Positions 39,446-50,826 of a DNA stretch of 64,000 nt are shown here, one piece after another. The notes under the pieces were generated by a model. It was not told the origin of the DNA and searched no databases. It saw only the letters and a program-made list of their open reading frames with translations. The position numbers and the translations under genes were made by a program. This DNA comes from Lepus europaeus (taxonomy: Eukaryota; Chordata; Mammalia; Lagomorpha; Leporidae): the NCBI RefSeq assembly GCF_033115175.1, contig NC_084834.1, forward strand, positions 88,520,462-88,584,461. Direction: 5' to 3'. Positions within the stretch are counted from its first letter, which is position 1. Each line of letters starts with the position of its first letter.

Positions 39446-39562
39446 GTTTTCAAAAAGTTCATGAAAAATGCATATTGTGAACAAATTATGCCTGGATTTC
39501 AAAAAATTTCTGCACCAAACTAAACTTTCAATTCCATTTGACTGTGAACTTTCTGCAGTGTC
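39446..39562. mobile_element. Short palindromic MITE-like DNA transposon, copy B
   Basis: The left end ttttcaaaaagttcatg and right end gtgaactttctgcag are imperfect inverted repeats. The interior motifs tatgcctggatttc and tctgcaccaaac follow copy A (13397-13520) in the same order. Confidence 0.65.
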
Positions 39563-39616
39563 CTTCTGTAAGCTTTAAAATGAGAAGCCTGCAGTCCTAT
39601 CAGCTGAGGTTTTTTT

Positions 39617-39975
39617 TTTGTTTTTTTTTTGTTTTTTTTTTTTTGTTTTTTTTTTTTTTTGACAGGCAGAGTGAATAGTGAGAGAGAGACAGAGAGAAAG
39701 GTCTTCCTTTTTGCCGTTGGTTCACCCTCCAATGGCCGCTGCAGCTGGCGCATCACGCTGATCCGAAGCCAGGAGCCAGGTGCCTCTCCTGGTCTCCCAT
39801 GCGGGTGCAGGGCCCAAGCACTTGGGCCATCCTCCACTGCCTTCCCGGGCCATAGCAGAGAGCTGGCCTGGAAGAGGAGCAACTGGGACAGAATCCGGCG
39901 CCCCAACCGGGACTAGAACCTGGTGTGCTGGTGCCGCAAGGCGGAGGATTAGCCTGTTAAGCCACGGCGCCGGCC
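39617..39975 (-). repeat. C-repeat SINE, young full-length copy
   Basis: A long T/G tail (tttttttgttttttttt pattern) is followed by gacaggcagagtg and a complete body to gccacggcgccggcc. The TSD tcagctgaggttttttt is at about 39600-39616 and 39976-39992. Confidence 0.95.
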
Positions 39976-40004
39976 TCAGCTGAGGTTTTTTTAATAGTCA
40001 TTGT

Positions 40005-40315
40005 GGGGCCAGCGCTGTGGGGCAGTGGGTTAACGCCCTGGCCTGAAGCGCCAGCATCCTATATGGACGTGGTTCTAGTCCCAGCTGCTCCTCTTCTGAT
40101 CCAGCTCTCTGCTATGGCCTGGGAAAGCAGTGGAGGATGGTCTAAGTCCTTGGGCCCCTGCACCTGCATCAGAGACCCAGAAGAAGCTCCTGGCTTCAGA
40201 TTGGCGCAGCTCTGGCTGCAGCCATCTTGGGAGTGAACCATCGGATGGAAGACTTCTCTCCCCTCTCCCCTCTCCCCTCGACTTTCAAATAAATGAATAA
40301 ATCTTTAAAAAAAAA
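40005..40315 (+). repeat. C-repeat SINE, AAATAAATAA-tail type
   Basis: Complete copy starting 30 bp after the previous, oppositely oriented SINE. The 9-nt TSD agtcattgt is at 39996-40004 and 40316-40324. Confidence 0.94.
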
Positions 40316-40668
40316 AGTCATTGTATGAATTAAATAACCAATAAATAGCACTTCATAAGCACTTGGCAAATATTTTAATAAATATATACAAGCTTAGGTA
40401 GGATGGTCTTAGCACATAGAGTGCTGGAGCCTGTGTATGCTACAAGCTTTAACACATATTTATAGACTTTGTGATCCAGAAATTCCACTTTTAGGAATCT
40501 TTATTAGAAAATAATCAGAATGATAACAAACTGTTATTTGTAAATACACACTATTTAATTGTCTAATAAAAGCGTGACTGAGGGAACCTATATGTACAGA
40601 ATATATTGCACACAATTTAATGTGTTTATAGTATTAACAACATAAGAATGTGTCTCCAATACAGTATT

Positions 40669-40977
40669 TTTTTTTTTTTTTGGACAGGTAGAGTTATAGA
40701 AAGAGAGAGGGAGGTCTTCCTTCCATTGGTTCATTCCCCAAATGGCTGCTACAGCTGGTGCTGCACCGATCTGAAGCCAGGAGCCAGGTGCTTCCTCCTG
40801 GTCTCCCATGCAGGTGCAGGGGCCCAAGCACTTGGGCCATCCTCCACTGCCTTCCCGGGCCACAGCAGAGAGCTGGACTGGAAGAGGAGTAACCGGGACT
40901 AGAACCCGGTGCCCATATGGGATGCCGGCGCCTCAGGCAGAAGATTAGTCACATGAGCCACGGCGCTGGCCCCTCAG
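40669..40977 (-). repeat. C-repeat SINE, young type
   Basis: T tract, ggacaggtagagttatag and complete body to gccacggcgctggcccc. The 10-nt TSD atacagtatt is at 40659-40668 and 40978-40987. Confidence 0.94.
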
Positions 40978-41454
40978 ATACAGTATTAAATGGAAAGTGG
41001 GATATAAAGTTGTAGGTTAGTATAAAGTGTGGGTTTTTTTTTTTTTTTGACAAGCATGGACAATATAATAGAAGTGAGGTATGTTAAGTGTATATAGGCA
41101 TCCTGTTACTCTTGTACACTGCCTTTGCTTCTTTATTCATCCATCTGGTGGGGAAGGAAAATTAGTTTTTCCTCATCCATCCTGGTTTATGGCTGAAACA
41201 TCTGAGTATTTGATGAATGGCACATGATGCAGGAGCCCTCACAGGAAAGGGTGACCCATAGAAATGATCAAACCTGTGGGTTTTTATGTCGGGTCTGACG
41301 AAGAGTGGATAGCCTGGAGAAAGGCGATGGGACGAAGCAGGGATGATCTAATGACAGCAAGCTGGGGGAAGCTTGGCGAGGCCTGTTTGCACAGATTCTT
41401 CTCTGTGAGCCCACGTCTTCACAGGTAAGGGTGTTCTTTCCCACCCAGTGTAGG

Positions 41455-41500
41455 AAGGCCACCTCTTCCAGGAAGCCCTTCTGACCTGCTGCAGGGGATG
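41455..41500 (+). repeat. L2-like fragment
   Basis: The text cctcttccaggaagcccttc tgacc matches the conserved L2 3' word. Very short and tentative. Confidence 0.35.
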
Positions 41501-43164
41501 TCAGGAGGCGCTGCCTAGGTTCTGGAGGGAAGGGCAGGGGAGATGACAGTGACCGTCCTGCCGGTGTGGCTCCCTCGGATTCCTTCTGCTAAGAAACATC
41601 AGGACGCCAGGGTGCTGTATTTTTGTGAATCCCATCTCCCCTTAATAATCACAGACAGTTGCTCATTTTTATTCTCTCAGCCCATGGGCTAGTCATGTCT
41701 TACCAGTGTCTGTACAACATGCATTCTGGTGCCTGGCCTAGCATAGGTCAAAAGCAGCAATTGGGTGATCTAGTCTAAATGTTTCATTTTTCATGATCTG
41801 GTTATTTAAGCACTGCTAACCAAAGAATAAGATAGATATTAGAAAAAGCTTGTTATGATAAGGTTCTTTAGTTAAAGTTCTTTAGCAGTTCCCTTTGCTA
41901 ATGGGCTAGATTAAGGTCAAAGCAGGAAAATTATTCTCTTTCTTCTAAGGAGAAGATGATGTCCGTTCTCTCGCCCTGTTGCCCTCTGTGGGATTCAGCT
42001 TGTGGCAAGGGTCTGGACGAGCTTTTCTGTGTATGGCTAGAATCAGACGCAGCCGCCGTGTCCTGTGCTCTGCCTAGCTTGAGGTGCTGCATCGACTCAG
42101 CTGCAGGTGCATGCTGGCTGGCTGTAGACACACCAGGAAGATTAGCAATGAAGGGTTCTATGGTATTGAGGTGGGGGCTGGGTTTGGTTTTCCCTTCTCC
42201 TCCATACTCTTTAATACATAACTTTACCATGCCCTTGGTGGTACAATTTAAATCTTTTAAAATGGGGTTAAGTGAAACTTCATAAGTAATATTTATCAGC
42301 TTTAAGTACCCCAGACCTCTTAAAAAAATTTTTGACAGGAAATGAAATAAAAATAGGATAGTTTCCTTCTGGTTTGTCTGCAGTGGATCTTTTAGCTTTC
42401 CGTTGAAATTTCCTAGTAACACAGCATTTGAGTTATTGAAAGGGTGACTACAGGCTAATTTTCCAGAATGCAAATCGCCTCCATAGCACCGTGGATGTCT
42501 GGAAGTGTGGTGTTCATGTTTGTTGTCAGTGCATGTGAATAAAATACTTCAAGAGGAGTTAGAGGGTAGGAAGTACCAGCTACATAAAATAAAGCATTTT
42601 CGTGTAAAGCGATTCTGCTAGGATGAAGGTGCAGGTAAGAAAATGTCTGTAGAATTTAGCTGCTTTCTCCCAGAGAAGTGGAAGAGAAGCTGCTTTAGAG
42701 AAATGAGATGTGTACCTGCAGATTTAAACCCCAGCGTAACTGTGAAAATTGTCTTTGGAGAGCAGTAGTGCCAAGAGAGCAAGTTCTTGCTTTGCGCACT
42801 CCTGGTCCTGTTCAGGGGCTGCTGGGTGATCGGCAGTGTTCTGGGCTGTGTGTGGTATTTAGCAAGTCAGGTTTAAGAAAAAGATGTCAGCGACTTAAGA
42901 CCCGAGTCACATGACTCCCTCCACTTGCCAACACGGAGGCTCCGGATCAGATTTCAACTCCAGGCAGCCCTCCCAGCCATGTGGCTTTAGCCGAGTAAGA
43001 AGCAAACCACACTTCCTAAAATGTTAGGATCCGCTCTTCCCCGACCCACCGCGGGGCCTTTGGACCGGGGGCTGGTTTTCAAATCGGAGCATTCCCAGTG
43101 AATGGGATTTTAGTGTGTTGCTGTCACTTGATTGCGTTCATCTGGTCTTCATCCGCTCTTGCAG

Positions 43165-43206
43165 GCGCTTGCTGAGAGAATGGGGGCAGGAGCTCTGGCC
43201 ATCTGT
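43165..43206 (+). CDS. FAM13A: FAM13A start-codon exon (MGAGALAIC)
   Basis: A 42-nt exon between a pyrimidine-rich acceptor (cgctcttgcag, AG at 43163-43164) and a consensus donor (TGT|GTAAGT at 43206/43207). Fifteen untranslated bases precede ATG at 43180, which has a strong Kozak context (A at -3, G at +4). The nine codons encode MGAGALAIC and end in phase 0. This matches the N-terminus I remember for the long, RhoGAP-containing FAM13A isoform. The next exon, which should begin Q-S-K-A, is not in the window. FAM13A is a RhoGAP-domain protein linked in human genetics to lung and metabolic traits. The match is short, but its position beside TIGD2 and on the right strand supports it strongly. 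This exon may instead be a first exon with a local promoter; then its 5' border extends leftwards. Confidence 0.8.
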
Positions 43207-44332
43207 GTAAGTACAGGCCTTCTGCGGGCTGGGCTACTCTGGGGCCTGCCGGGTCCAGCGGCAGCTGCTGCTCCCCAGGCTTCCGTGAGATGGTTGTGTG
43301 ACTTTGTTCTGCCTTCCCAGGAGGAGGAGCAAGACTTGTTGCTTCAACTCCTATCTATTCCAGATGGGTATTAAGCGATGTTTGGGGTAGCACCCAGCAT
43401 TTTTAGCCACTTCTGTTTCTAAAAAAGGTGAAGGAAGATACATGCTGAGTGTGTCTCCTTAACTCCGGGGCACTCACAAGTGTTTTAGACTTTTTGGTTC
43501 CTAAAGAGTTAAAAGGGAAAGCCTACTCATAGTTATTGGAAAAATCTTGTGGCTAGCTTGAGAAAGAATTAAAATAACCTTTCATTTATGACCTCGGACG
43601 TGTGTATGACAGTTTGCTGTCTCACATTCCTGTTTTCATGTAGCAATTCTGGAATTTTGGTTTCAGCGTGGTTGCTGAAAATGGTGGTGGAAAAGCATGG
43701 CATATAAATGTTCATGAATCCTGAATCGGCTACAGAAACTGATGGCTGTGATAGTACAGTGGCATCAATAAATAACTCCGATAGAAAATCCATGGGAAAA
43801 CGCGTGTTTTGGGCTGAACTTGGTGAATTTCTACAGAATTCTAGTGCTTATTTAAAACCTTTTGCAATGATCAGATATTGTCATTTGTACTATACAATGC
43901 TGAAATTAACATTTTTATTTTAGTATTTAGAAAATTCATATATGTAAATCACAATTATTGCAACTTGATACTGTATTCCAAAAAGGCATTTTATTTGTGC
44001 TTAGAAGTAATAAATGAGATATATTTGTTATTGTCTGTCACCTTAACTGCTCACTTTTTTAAAGAAAAACAAAGCTCACATTCAGGTCAGATCCACTTTA
44101 TTTGTCTGAAGTTTCAGAAGGAGCTGAAATTTGTCATAGGCTGTGGTAGCATCCTGAAATAGCCGGGCAGCCTGTGACTCGTAGACCCTGAGCTGTCCCT
44201 GATGGTGGACCCTCCCCCATGGACTGAAAAATTTCAGTTAAGCTATGGGGAGACTCTGAGCTACATGTATGCTGATCTGTTTTTTTTTTTTCCATTTTAG
44301 TCCAACGGTTTGTAGTGGCCGGGTATCCAAGT

Positions 44333-44371
44333 GTTGTTGTTTGTTGTTGTTGTTGTTGTTTTTTTTTTTTT
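44333..44371. repeat. (GTT)n and T-run simple repeat
   Basis: About eight GTT-like units with one T insertion run into a T12 stretch. Confidence 0.9.
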
Positions 44372-44463
44372 GATCATTCAACAGAGTTTTTCCTTCAAAG
44401 CCTACTTAGTCTATATATAAAATACTGACTTTCATTTCACTCCAGAGATATCTTCCTTTTATT

Positions 44464-44762
44464 ATTTTTTTTTTAAAGATTTTACGAGTTAAAGAGAGGG
44501 AGAGATTTTTCCATATGCTGGTTCACACCCCAGATGGCTTCAATGGCCAGGACTGGGCAGCCCAAAGCCAGGAGCCAGGAGCTTCTTCTGGGTCTCCCAT
44601 GTGGGTAGCAGGGGCCTAAATACTTGAGCTGTCTTCCACTGCTTTCCCAGCCCATTAGCAGAGAGCTGGATCAGAAATGGAGCAGCCAGAACACCACTGG
44701 TGCCCATATGGGATGCCAGTGTCACAGGCAGAGGCTTTACCCACTAGCCACAATGCCAGCCC
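44464..44762 (-). repeat. C-repeat SINE, AAATAAATAA-tail type
   Basis: Complete, diverged copy from taaagattttacgagttaaa to agccacaatgccagccc. Confidence 0.9.
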
Positions 44763-44796
44763 TAAAGATAAGTCTTCTGTTCTGTGACCTCTTTTT

Positions 44797-45106
44797 TTTT
44801 CCCCCAAAGATTTCTTTTATTTGAAAAAGCAGAGCTACAGAGAAAGATCCTCCATCCACTGGTCCACTCCACAAATGGCCACAATAGCTGGGGTTGGGCC
44901 AAGCCAAAAGCCAGGAGCTGGGAATTTCATCTGGGTCTCCCATATGGGTGCAGGGGCACAAGCACTTGGGCCATCCTCCGCTGCTTTCCCAGGCGCATTA
45001 GCAGGGAGCTGGATCAGAAGTGGAGCAGCCGGGACTTGAACCGGTGCCCATATGGAATGCCAGTGATGCAGGTGGTGGCTTATCCCACTGTGTTACAATG
45101 TCAGCT
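44797..45106 (-). repeat. C-repeat SINE, AAATAAATAA-tail type
   Basis: Complete copy from aaagatttcttttatttgaa to the head gttacaatgtcagctg. Decayed TSD-like flanks are tctgtgacct and ctctgacctt. Confidence 0.9.
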
Positions 45107-45218
45107 GTCGTCCTCTGACCTTTTATATACTTTAGACCTGAGATGTGTAGAATGAGCTGGCACATCGAACCTTGTCATGTGGATGTGTAGTCCTCTGTGA
45201 TTAGAAACTTACTTCTTG

Positions 45219-45543
45219 AGGCCAGTGTTGTGGCATAGCGGGTGGGGCCACTGCCTGAGGAGTGGCATCCCGTGTAGGTGCTGTTTTGTGTCCTTGCTGC
45301 TCCTCTGCTGATCCAACTCTCTGCTGTGGCCTGGGTGGGATGGTGGAGGTTGGCCCTGGTGCTTGAACACCTGCACCTGCGTGGGAGACCCAGGGGAGGC
45401 TCCTGGCTCCTGGCTTTGGATTGGCCCAGCTCTAGCCATTACGGCTGTTTGAGGGGTGAACCAGTGGATGGAGGCCTCTCTCTTTGTCTCTGTCTCTCTT
45501 TGCCTCTGCCTCTCTGTAACTCTGCCTTTCAAATAAATAAATA
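45219..45543 (+). repeat. C-repeat SINE with 16-nt perfect TSD
   Basis: Complete copy (aggccagtgttgtggcatag to tttcaaataaataaata) lacking a long A tail. The TSD agaaacttacttcttg is at 45203-45218 and 45544-45559. Confidence 0.96.
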
Positions 45544-46014
45544 AGAAACTTACTTCTTGTCCTTGGTCTGCAATATATTGTTCTCTACTTAGACTGAAAT
45601 GCCTTTTGACCCACATATGAAAGTCTATATTTTTCCTTAATTTATATCCAAATCTTTGTACAAAATTTAATTTGTGGCTGGCATAGCAATCACACAGTTT
45701 AAGGCATTAGTCACTCTGGTAGATGAGTAACTCTCAATCATTCCTACCTGCCAACTTAAGATTAGCCTTGGAGTGGGCTATGTCTCAGTTTTATGTAAGA
45801 GCAAATATTGTTTTCAGGAATTGTACCATAAATGTCAAGAAGATGATATCTCTTGGAAAACAATTCTTTTTTCTTAGTGCTTGTTGCTTAAAATTGTAAA
45901 CAAAATCACATTACAATTTACACATAGACTGCTGTACTGATTTTTAGTTTGGGAGTGAGTGAACACATATCATCTATGTAGTAACTATTCAAGTATCATT
46001 CTACAAAAACCATT

Positions 46015-46725
46015 CTTTTTTTTTAAACTTTTATTTAGTAAATATAAATTTCCAAAGTACAGTTTATGGATTACAATGGCTTTTTCCCCCCTATAACTTC
46101 CCTCCCACCTGCAACCCTCCCATATCCCGCTCCCTCTCCCATTCCATACACATCAAGATTCATTTTCAATTATCTTTATATACAGAAGATCAATTTAGTA
46201 TATATTAAGTAAAGATTTCATCAGTTTGCACCCACACAGAACACAAAGTGTAAAATACTGTTTCAGTACTAGTTATAGCATTAATTCACACTGAACAACA
46301 CATTAAGGACAGAGATCCTACATGAGGAGTAAGTGCACAGTGACTCCTATTGTTGACTTAACAAATTGACACACTTGTTTATGGTGTCAGTAATCACCTG
46401 AGGATCTTGTCATGAGTTGCCAAGGCTATGGAAGCCTTTGAGTTCTCCAACTCTGATCTTATTTAGACAAGGTTTAGTCAAAGTGGAAGTTCTCACCTCC
46501 CTTCAGAGAAAAGTACCTCCTTCTTTGATGGCCTGTTCTTTCTACTGGGATCTCACTCGCAGAGATCTTTCATTTAGGTGTTGTTGTTGTTTTTGCCAGA
46601 GTGTCTTGGCTTTCCATGCCTACAATACTCTCATGGGCTCTTCAGCCAGATCCAAATGCATTAAGGGCTGATTCTGAGGCCAGAGTGCTTTTTAGGACAT
46701 CTGCCATTCTATGAGTCTGCTGAAA
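46015..46725 (-). repeat. Lagomorph L1 3' UTR fragment
   Basis: A T-rich start (the tail), then aacttttatttagtaaatat, which carries AATAAA on the minus strand, and the 3' UTR blocks listed for 32725-33705. The first 190 nt are the reverse complement of the L1 end at 38933-39111. The flanks aaaaccattcttt and acactcattcttt may be a decayed TSD. Confidence 0.88.
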
Positions 46726-46854
46726 AAACACTCATTCTTTAGACAGAATAATAGAGTACCAGATATTCATACTGTGTATAAGAATGTATGTGAATGGGTG
46801 TGTGTTTATAGACTTAAAAAATGTTTTCCTATATTGTCCCACTTGTTACTTTTG

Positions 46855-47080
46855 ATTTACTTATTTATTTGAGAGGTAGGCAGACAGAGCTCCTATCCAC
46901 TGGTTCACACCCCAGTGCCCACAGTGGCCAGTGCAGGGCTGAGCCAAAGCCAGGGACCACAGACTCAGTCTCCCATGTAGATGTAGGAACCTGATTATGG
47001 GAGCCATCACTGCTGCTTCCCAGAGTCCGCACTGACAGGAAGCTGGAGTCAGGAGTTGGAGCTGGGACTCATTCCCTTTC
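46855..47080 (-). repeat. Older C-repeat SINE subfamily
   Basis: Motifs tttatttgagaggtaggcag, gggagccatcactgctgctt and tgacaggaagctggagtcag. The 5' head is truncated. Confidence 0.8.
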
Positions 47081-47679
47081 TATACTAAGTTTCTACTTAC
47101 CAATTGACTTTTTCTTCCTCATTCCTTTTATTTCACTCTCCCATGCTGGTAGTGTTTTGGAATGTTGCTGCTAGGGAAACTGTAGTGCCCTCACACATTT
47201 CCTTATATCTACTCATATGTACAAAGAAAATTTAGTTGCTTTGCTGCAACAAATCTGTTTTTCCTCGGTAAGCCACCACCCAGGCGGAGTGGAAAGTCAT
47301 CCTTGCCAGTTAATGTTATCTTATTTTCTGGTTTAAACGTCACTTTTGGGTGACTCTGGTTCTCTCGGGTGAATGCTGAGTTGTGGGTTTCCTCCCCTCT
47401 GCTGGTCTGGCCGAGGCAGCATGTGGGCCTGGAAGGAGTGACGGGCTAAGAATGGAAGTTTGCAATTCTAGTATGTGAAGAAAGAGGGGTGCTAGAAAGC
47501 CTGTGTGTGGGTTCTCTGAACCTTGAGACTGATTTGCAGGTTAGCTCAGGTATCGAATCTGGTGAATTTGCCCATCAGTTCTCTTGGTATTATCAGGGCC
47601 TGGCAGCCCATTCTTTCCTATGGATGTCTAACTCTTGTTGTTGCTGATAATTCCAGGAGTATCCGGAATCTTTCTATTT

Positions 47680-47987
47680 TTTTTTTAAAGAAAGATTTAT
47701 TTATTTGAAAGGGAGGGAGAGTCAGATTTTCCATTCACTGGTTCATTTTCCAGATGGCTGCAACAGCCAGTACTGGGCCAGGCTGAAGCCAGGAGCCAGG
47801 AGCTTCATCCAGGTTTCCCACATGAGTGTCAGGGACCCAAACAATTGGGCCATCTTCTGCTGCTTTCTCAGGTGCATTATCAAAGAGCTGGATCGGAAGT
47901 AGAGCAGCTGGGACTCCAACCAGTGCCCATATGGGATGCCGGCCCTGCAGGCAGACGCTTAGTCCATTGTGCCACAGTGCTGGCCCC
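47680..47987 (-). repeat. C-repeat SINE, AAATAAATAA-tail type
   Basis: Complete copy from aaagaaagatttatttattt to gccacagtgctggcccc. Confidence 0.92.
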
Positions 47988-48270
47988 AGAACGCCAGAGT
48001 TGAAGGTTCATAGGATGGATGCACAGCAGACACAGTGTGTCTGAAACCAACGAGGCTTGCTCAGTTTTCCATGGCTAGTAGGCATGGTTATCATTGTGAC
48101 TTACCAATACACTCCCAACAACTGTGGTTTTTTTATCTGTGTATCTCAGGCAGACAGCACATGGGGCCAAAGTGGGTAACTCTCTTGAGGCATGAATATT
48201 GAGTACCTCCTAAGTGGTGGTTGCTTAGTTAGTCCTACTTCTACTTAATTGTTTACATTGAATATGTCTC

Positions 48271-48623
48271 TGCCATTGACTGCTTGTTTTCCCTTGAAAT
48301 TCATGTATTGAAACCTAAATCCAATATAATGATATTTGGAGATGGAGCCTTTGGGGGATGGTTAGATCATGAGGCTGGAGCATTCGGGAACAGGATTAGT
48401 GCCCTTATGGGGGCTCAGGAGACCCAAGCTCACCCCTTCTGCATGTGAGAATACAACACTGCCAGCCATCTGTGGAGCAGGAAGTGGCCTCTCCCCAGAC
48501 ACCGAGTCTGCTGGTCCCTTGGTCTTGGATTTCCAACCACTGGAGCTGTGAGAAGTAAATTTCTGTTGTTTCTATAAGCCATTTATGGCCATTTTATTAT
48601 AGCAGCCCAAACAGCCTAAAAAA
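48271..48623 (+). repeat. MLT1-type 5' LTR
   Basis: Left LTR of the MaLR element. It contains a polyadenylation-like aagtaaatttctg region and ends in aaaaaa where the 3' LTR has aagata. Confidence 0.85.
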
Positions 48624-50210
48624 GTGGTACTGAGAACTGAGTGTACTGCTAATGGCAAATAAATAAAAATATGGAAGCAGCTTTGGAACTGGGTGGAGGG
48701 GAGGATTTAGGTGGACGTGCTAGAAAATGCTTGTTGCATTGTCGTGGACAGCCATAAGGGGCAATTTTGATGAGGGCTCAGGAAGAAAGAAGGCGAGCTG
48801 CAGAGCAAACCTCAATCCTCTAAGAGATTGTTCTAGGTAATCCTGAGCAGAAGTTGGCAGAAGTATGGATAGTAAAGGCGCTCTGAGAACTCAGGTGGAA
48901 ATGAGAAACACAGTATTGGAAGCTAGAGGAAATGTGACCCTTGTGATAAAGTGGCAAAGGACTCCATGGCTTTGTTAGTGTTCTAGTGTTTTGGGGAAGG
49001 AAGAACTTGAGCAATGAAATTGGAGATTTAGCTGAACAATTTTAAGTGACGTGGAGAAGGAGTGTCCTCCTTTCTCCTTACTGCTTACAGTAGAATGCAA
49101 GAAGAGAAGAGTGACTGAATGATGGGATTGTTAATGAGAAAGAAGGCATAAAGACTGGGAGAATTCTCAGCCTATCCCAACTATAGAGAATGAGATAGCC
49201 AGCTGAGAGGTGGGGTGAGGTGGATACCCAGGCAGTGGCCATGTGTGATAAGGACATTGGTAACAATCAGCCACCTTGGGCAGAAGCTGATGCCCTTTCT
49301 CCAAAGCTGTGAAAGAGTGACCCTGAAGGCAATTTAGAAGGTGCCAGGATGCCACTCCCATCACAGGCCAGGGTGCAAAGGTCCTGAGGAAGAGCAGCGT
49401 CCAAGGAGGGCCTGCTGTGCCTGGTGCCTGCAGGACCTGCCTTGTACCTCCTGGCATCTTGAGCTGAGCTCCCCACACTGTGGCCCACACTTCACAGCCA
49501 TCCCAGGTGTGACTCTGGCAGGTCCAGTACAGCCTGGTGGCTGCTTCTCCATTTGTACAGAGGGCACAGACTGCAAACCTTGGTGACCACTATTGCCCAT
49601 GTTGGTGGGTGCAAAGCCACAGGCTCATGGCTGCCTCCTTGTACATTTCAAGGGATGGCTCATATCCCAAGTGCAGCAGGGATGGGGGTCCAGGCAGAGC
49701 ACTTCTTCAGGGCCAGTCTGCCAAGCCATAATGGCAGGGCCCACTGGAACCTTGGCGATCCAGCCTCTATCCAGCAAAGCTGTCAGGGCAGGACCCTCAT
49801 CCTCTTGGGTGGAGACCGCCACCCTTGTGCACCTTGAGGGCACAGCACTGAGCCATGAAAGATTATTCTCTAGGCTCATAGTCTAATGCAGTTTGCCCTT
49901 TTGGGGTCTAGACTTGCTCAGCACTTGCTACTCCTCTTTTCCATTTCTCCTTTTGCAATGAGAATGTCTATCCTGTGTGTGTCACACTGTTGTATTTGGG
50001 AAGCACATAATGTGTTTGATTTCAGTCTCATATCTGGAGAGGAATTGCCTTAGGATTAATCTCCTATCTGATGTAGATATGCAGATGAGACTTTGAACTT
50101 AAAATTTTTGAGTTGATGCTGGAACAAGTTAAGACATTGGGGACTGTTGGGTCTGAACAAACGTATTTTACATTAAAAAGGGCATGAAGTTTAGAAGGGC
50201 AGGGGTAGAA

Positions 50211-50560
50211 TGCCACAGGCTGAATGTGTCCTCCTGAAATTCATGTATTGAAACCTATTCCCTGCTGTGTTTGGACTCCAGGCTTCTGGGAGGTGATAGC
50301 CCCATGAAGACAGAGTCCTTGTGGGTAGCGTTGGTACTGCTGGAGGAGAGATCTCAGAGTTCGTTTGCACGTCCACCATGAGAAGACACAATAAAACAGG
50401 GCCATCTAGGAGCCAGGAAGTACGCCCTCACCAGACACCAAATCTGTAGGCCCCTTCGATCATGGACTTCATCCTCCAGGAATGTGAAGAATAAATTTCT
50501 GTTGTTTCTAAGTATGCCTTGTTTATGGTATTTTTTGTTATAACAGCCTAAACAAAGATA
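50211..50560 (+). repeat. MLT1-type 3' LTR
   Basis: Right LTR of the MaLR element, with aataaatttctg near 50490 as the probable old polyadenylation signal. Confidence 0.85.
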
Positions 50561-50826
50561 GTCTCCTAAGCTATTTCCTTACCTATTATCTCTGAGTAAT
50601 TTTATCTGCCCTTCTCATTGTTTCTCTTCTCTATTTAGCCACATTGGATTTCCTTAAATAACACAGTAAATATTGCATATATGCAAATTTCAAAGCCATG
50701 GTGGTTATCTGCTTGGTAATTTCTTGTTTGATGTTTGGTATCAAATTAATCCCGTAGTGACTACTATTAGGTTCATTAGATGCCTTGATGGATTTGTTGG
50801 CTTGTGTAAAAAGGCTGCTGTCTTTT

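Larger units (their letters stand above)
19206..43164 (+). other. FAM13A: Proposed FAM13A intron 1
   Basis: About 24 kb bounded by the GTAGGA donor at 19206 and a pyrimidine-rich acceptor (ggtcttcatccgctcttgcag) ending at 43164. Apart from the listed repeats it is unique AT-rich DNA in which I see no exon. Longer unassigned stretches are 19480-21095, 21800-22720, 23505-24025, 25615-26990, 27665-28335, 29210-29465, 31430-32015, 32250-32720, 34840-35380, 35780-36150, 36970-38140, 38495-38915, 39200-39440 and 40990-43160. Confidence 0.5.
48271..50560 (+). mobile_element. Complete MLT1/MaLR (ERVL-related) retrotransposon with both LTRs
   Basis: Two similar LTRs of about 350 nt (48271-48623 and 50211-50560) face the same way around 1.59 kb of internal sequence. 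Shared blocks include gaaattcatgtattgaaacc, cagacacc(g/a)a(g/a)tctg and taaatttctgttgtttct. Both begin TGCC. The internal part starts gtggtactgagaactgag, as in MLT1/THE1-type internals, and a purine-rich tract (gaagggcaggggtagaa) sits directly before the 3' LTR. The host flanks are gtctc at 48266-48270 and gtctc at 50561-50565, a 5-bp TSD as expected for ERVL-class integration. No intact coding frame remains. Heavily decayed and ancient. Confidence 0.85.

Noticed and set aside
41034-41070. Possible additional minimal SINE tail (T run followed by gacaagcatggaca)
   Set aside because: The resemblance to gacaggcagagtggac is only about 15 nt and no TSD could be found.
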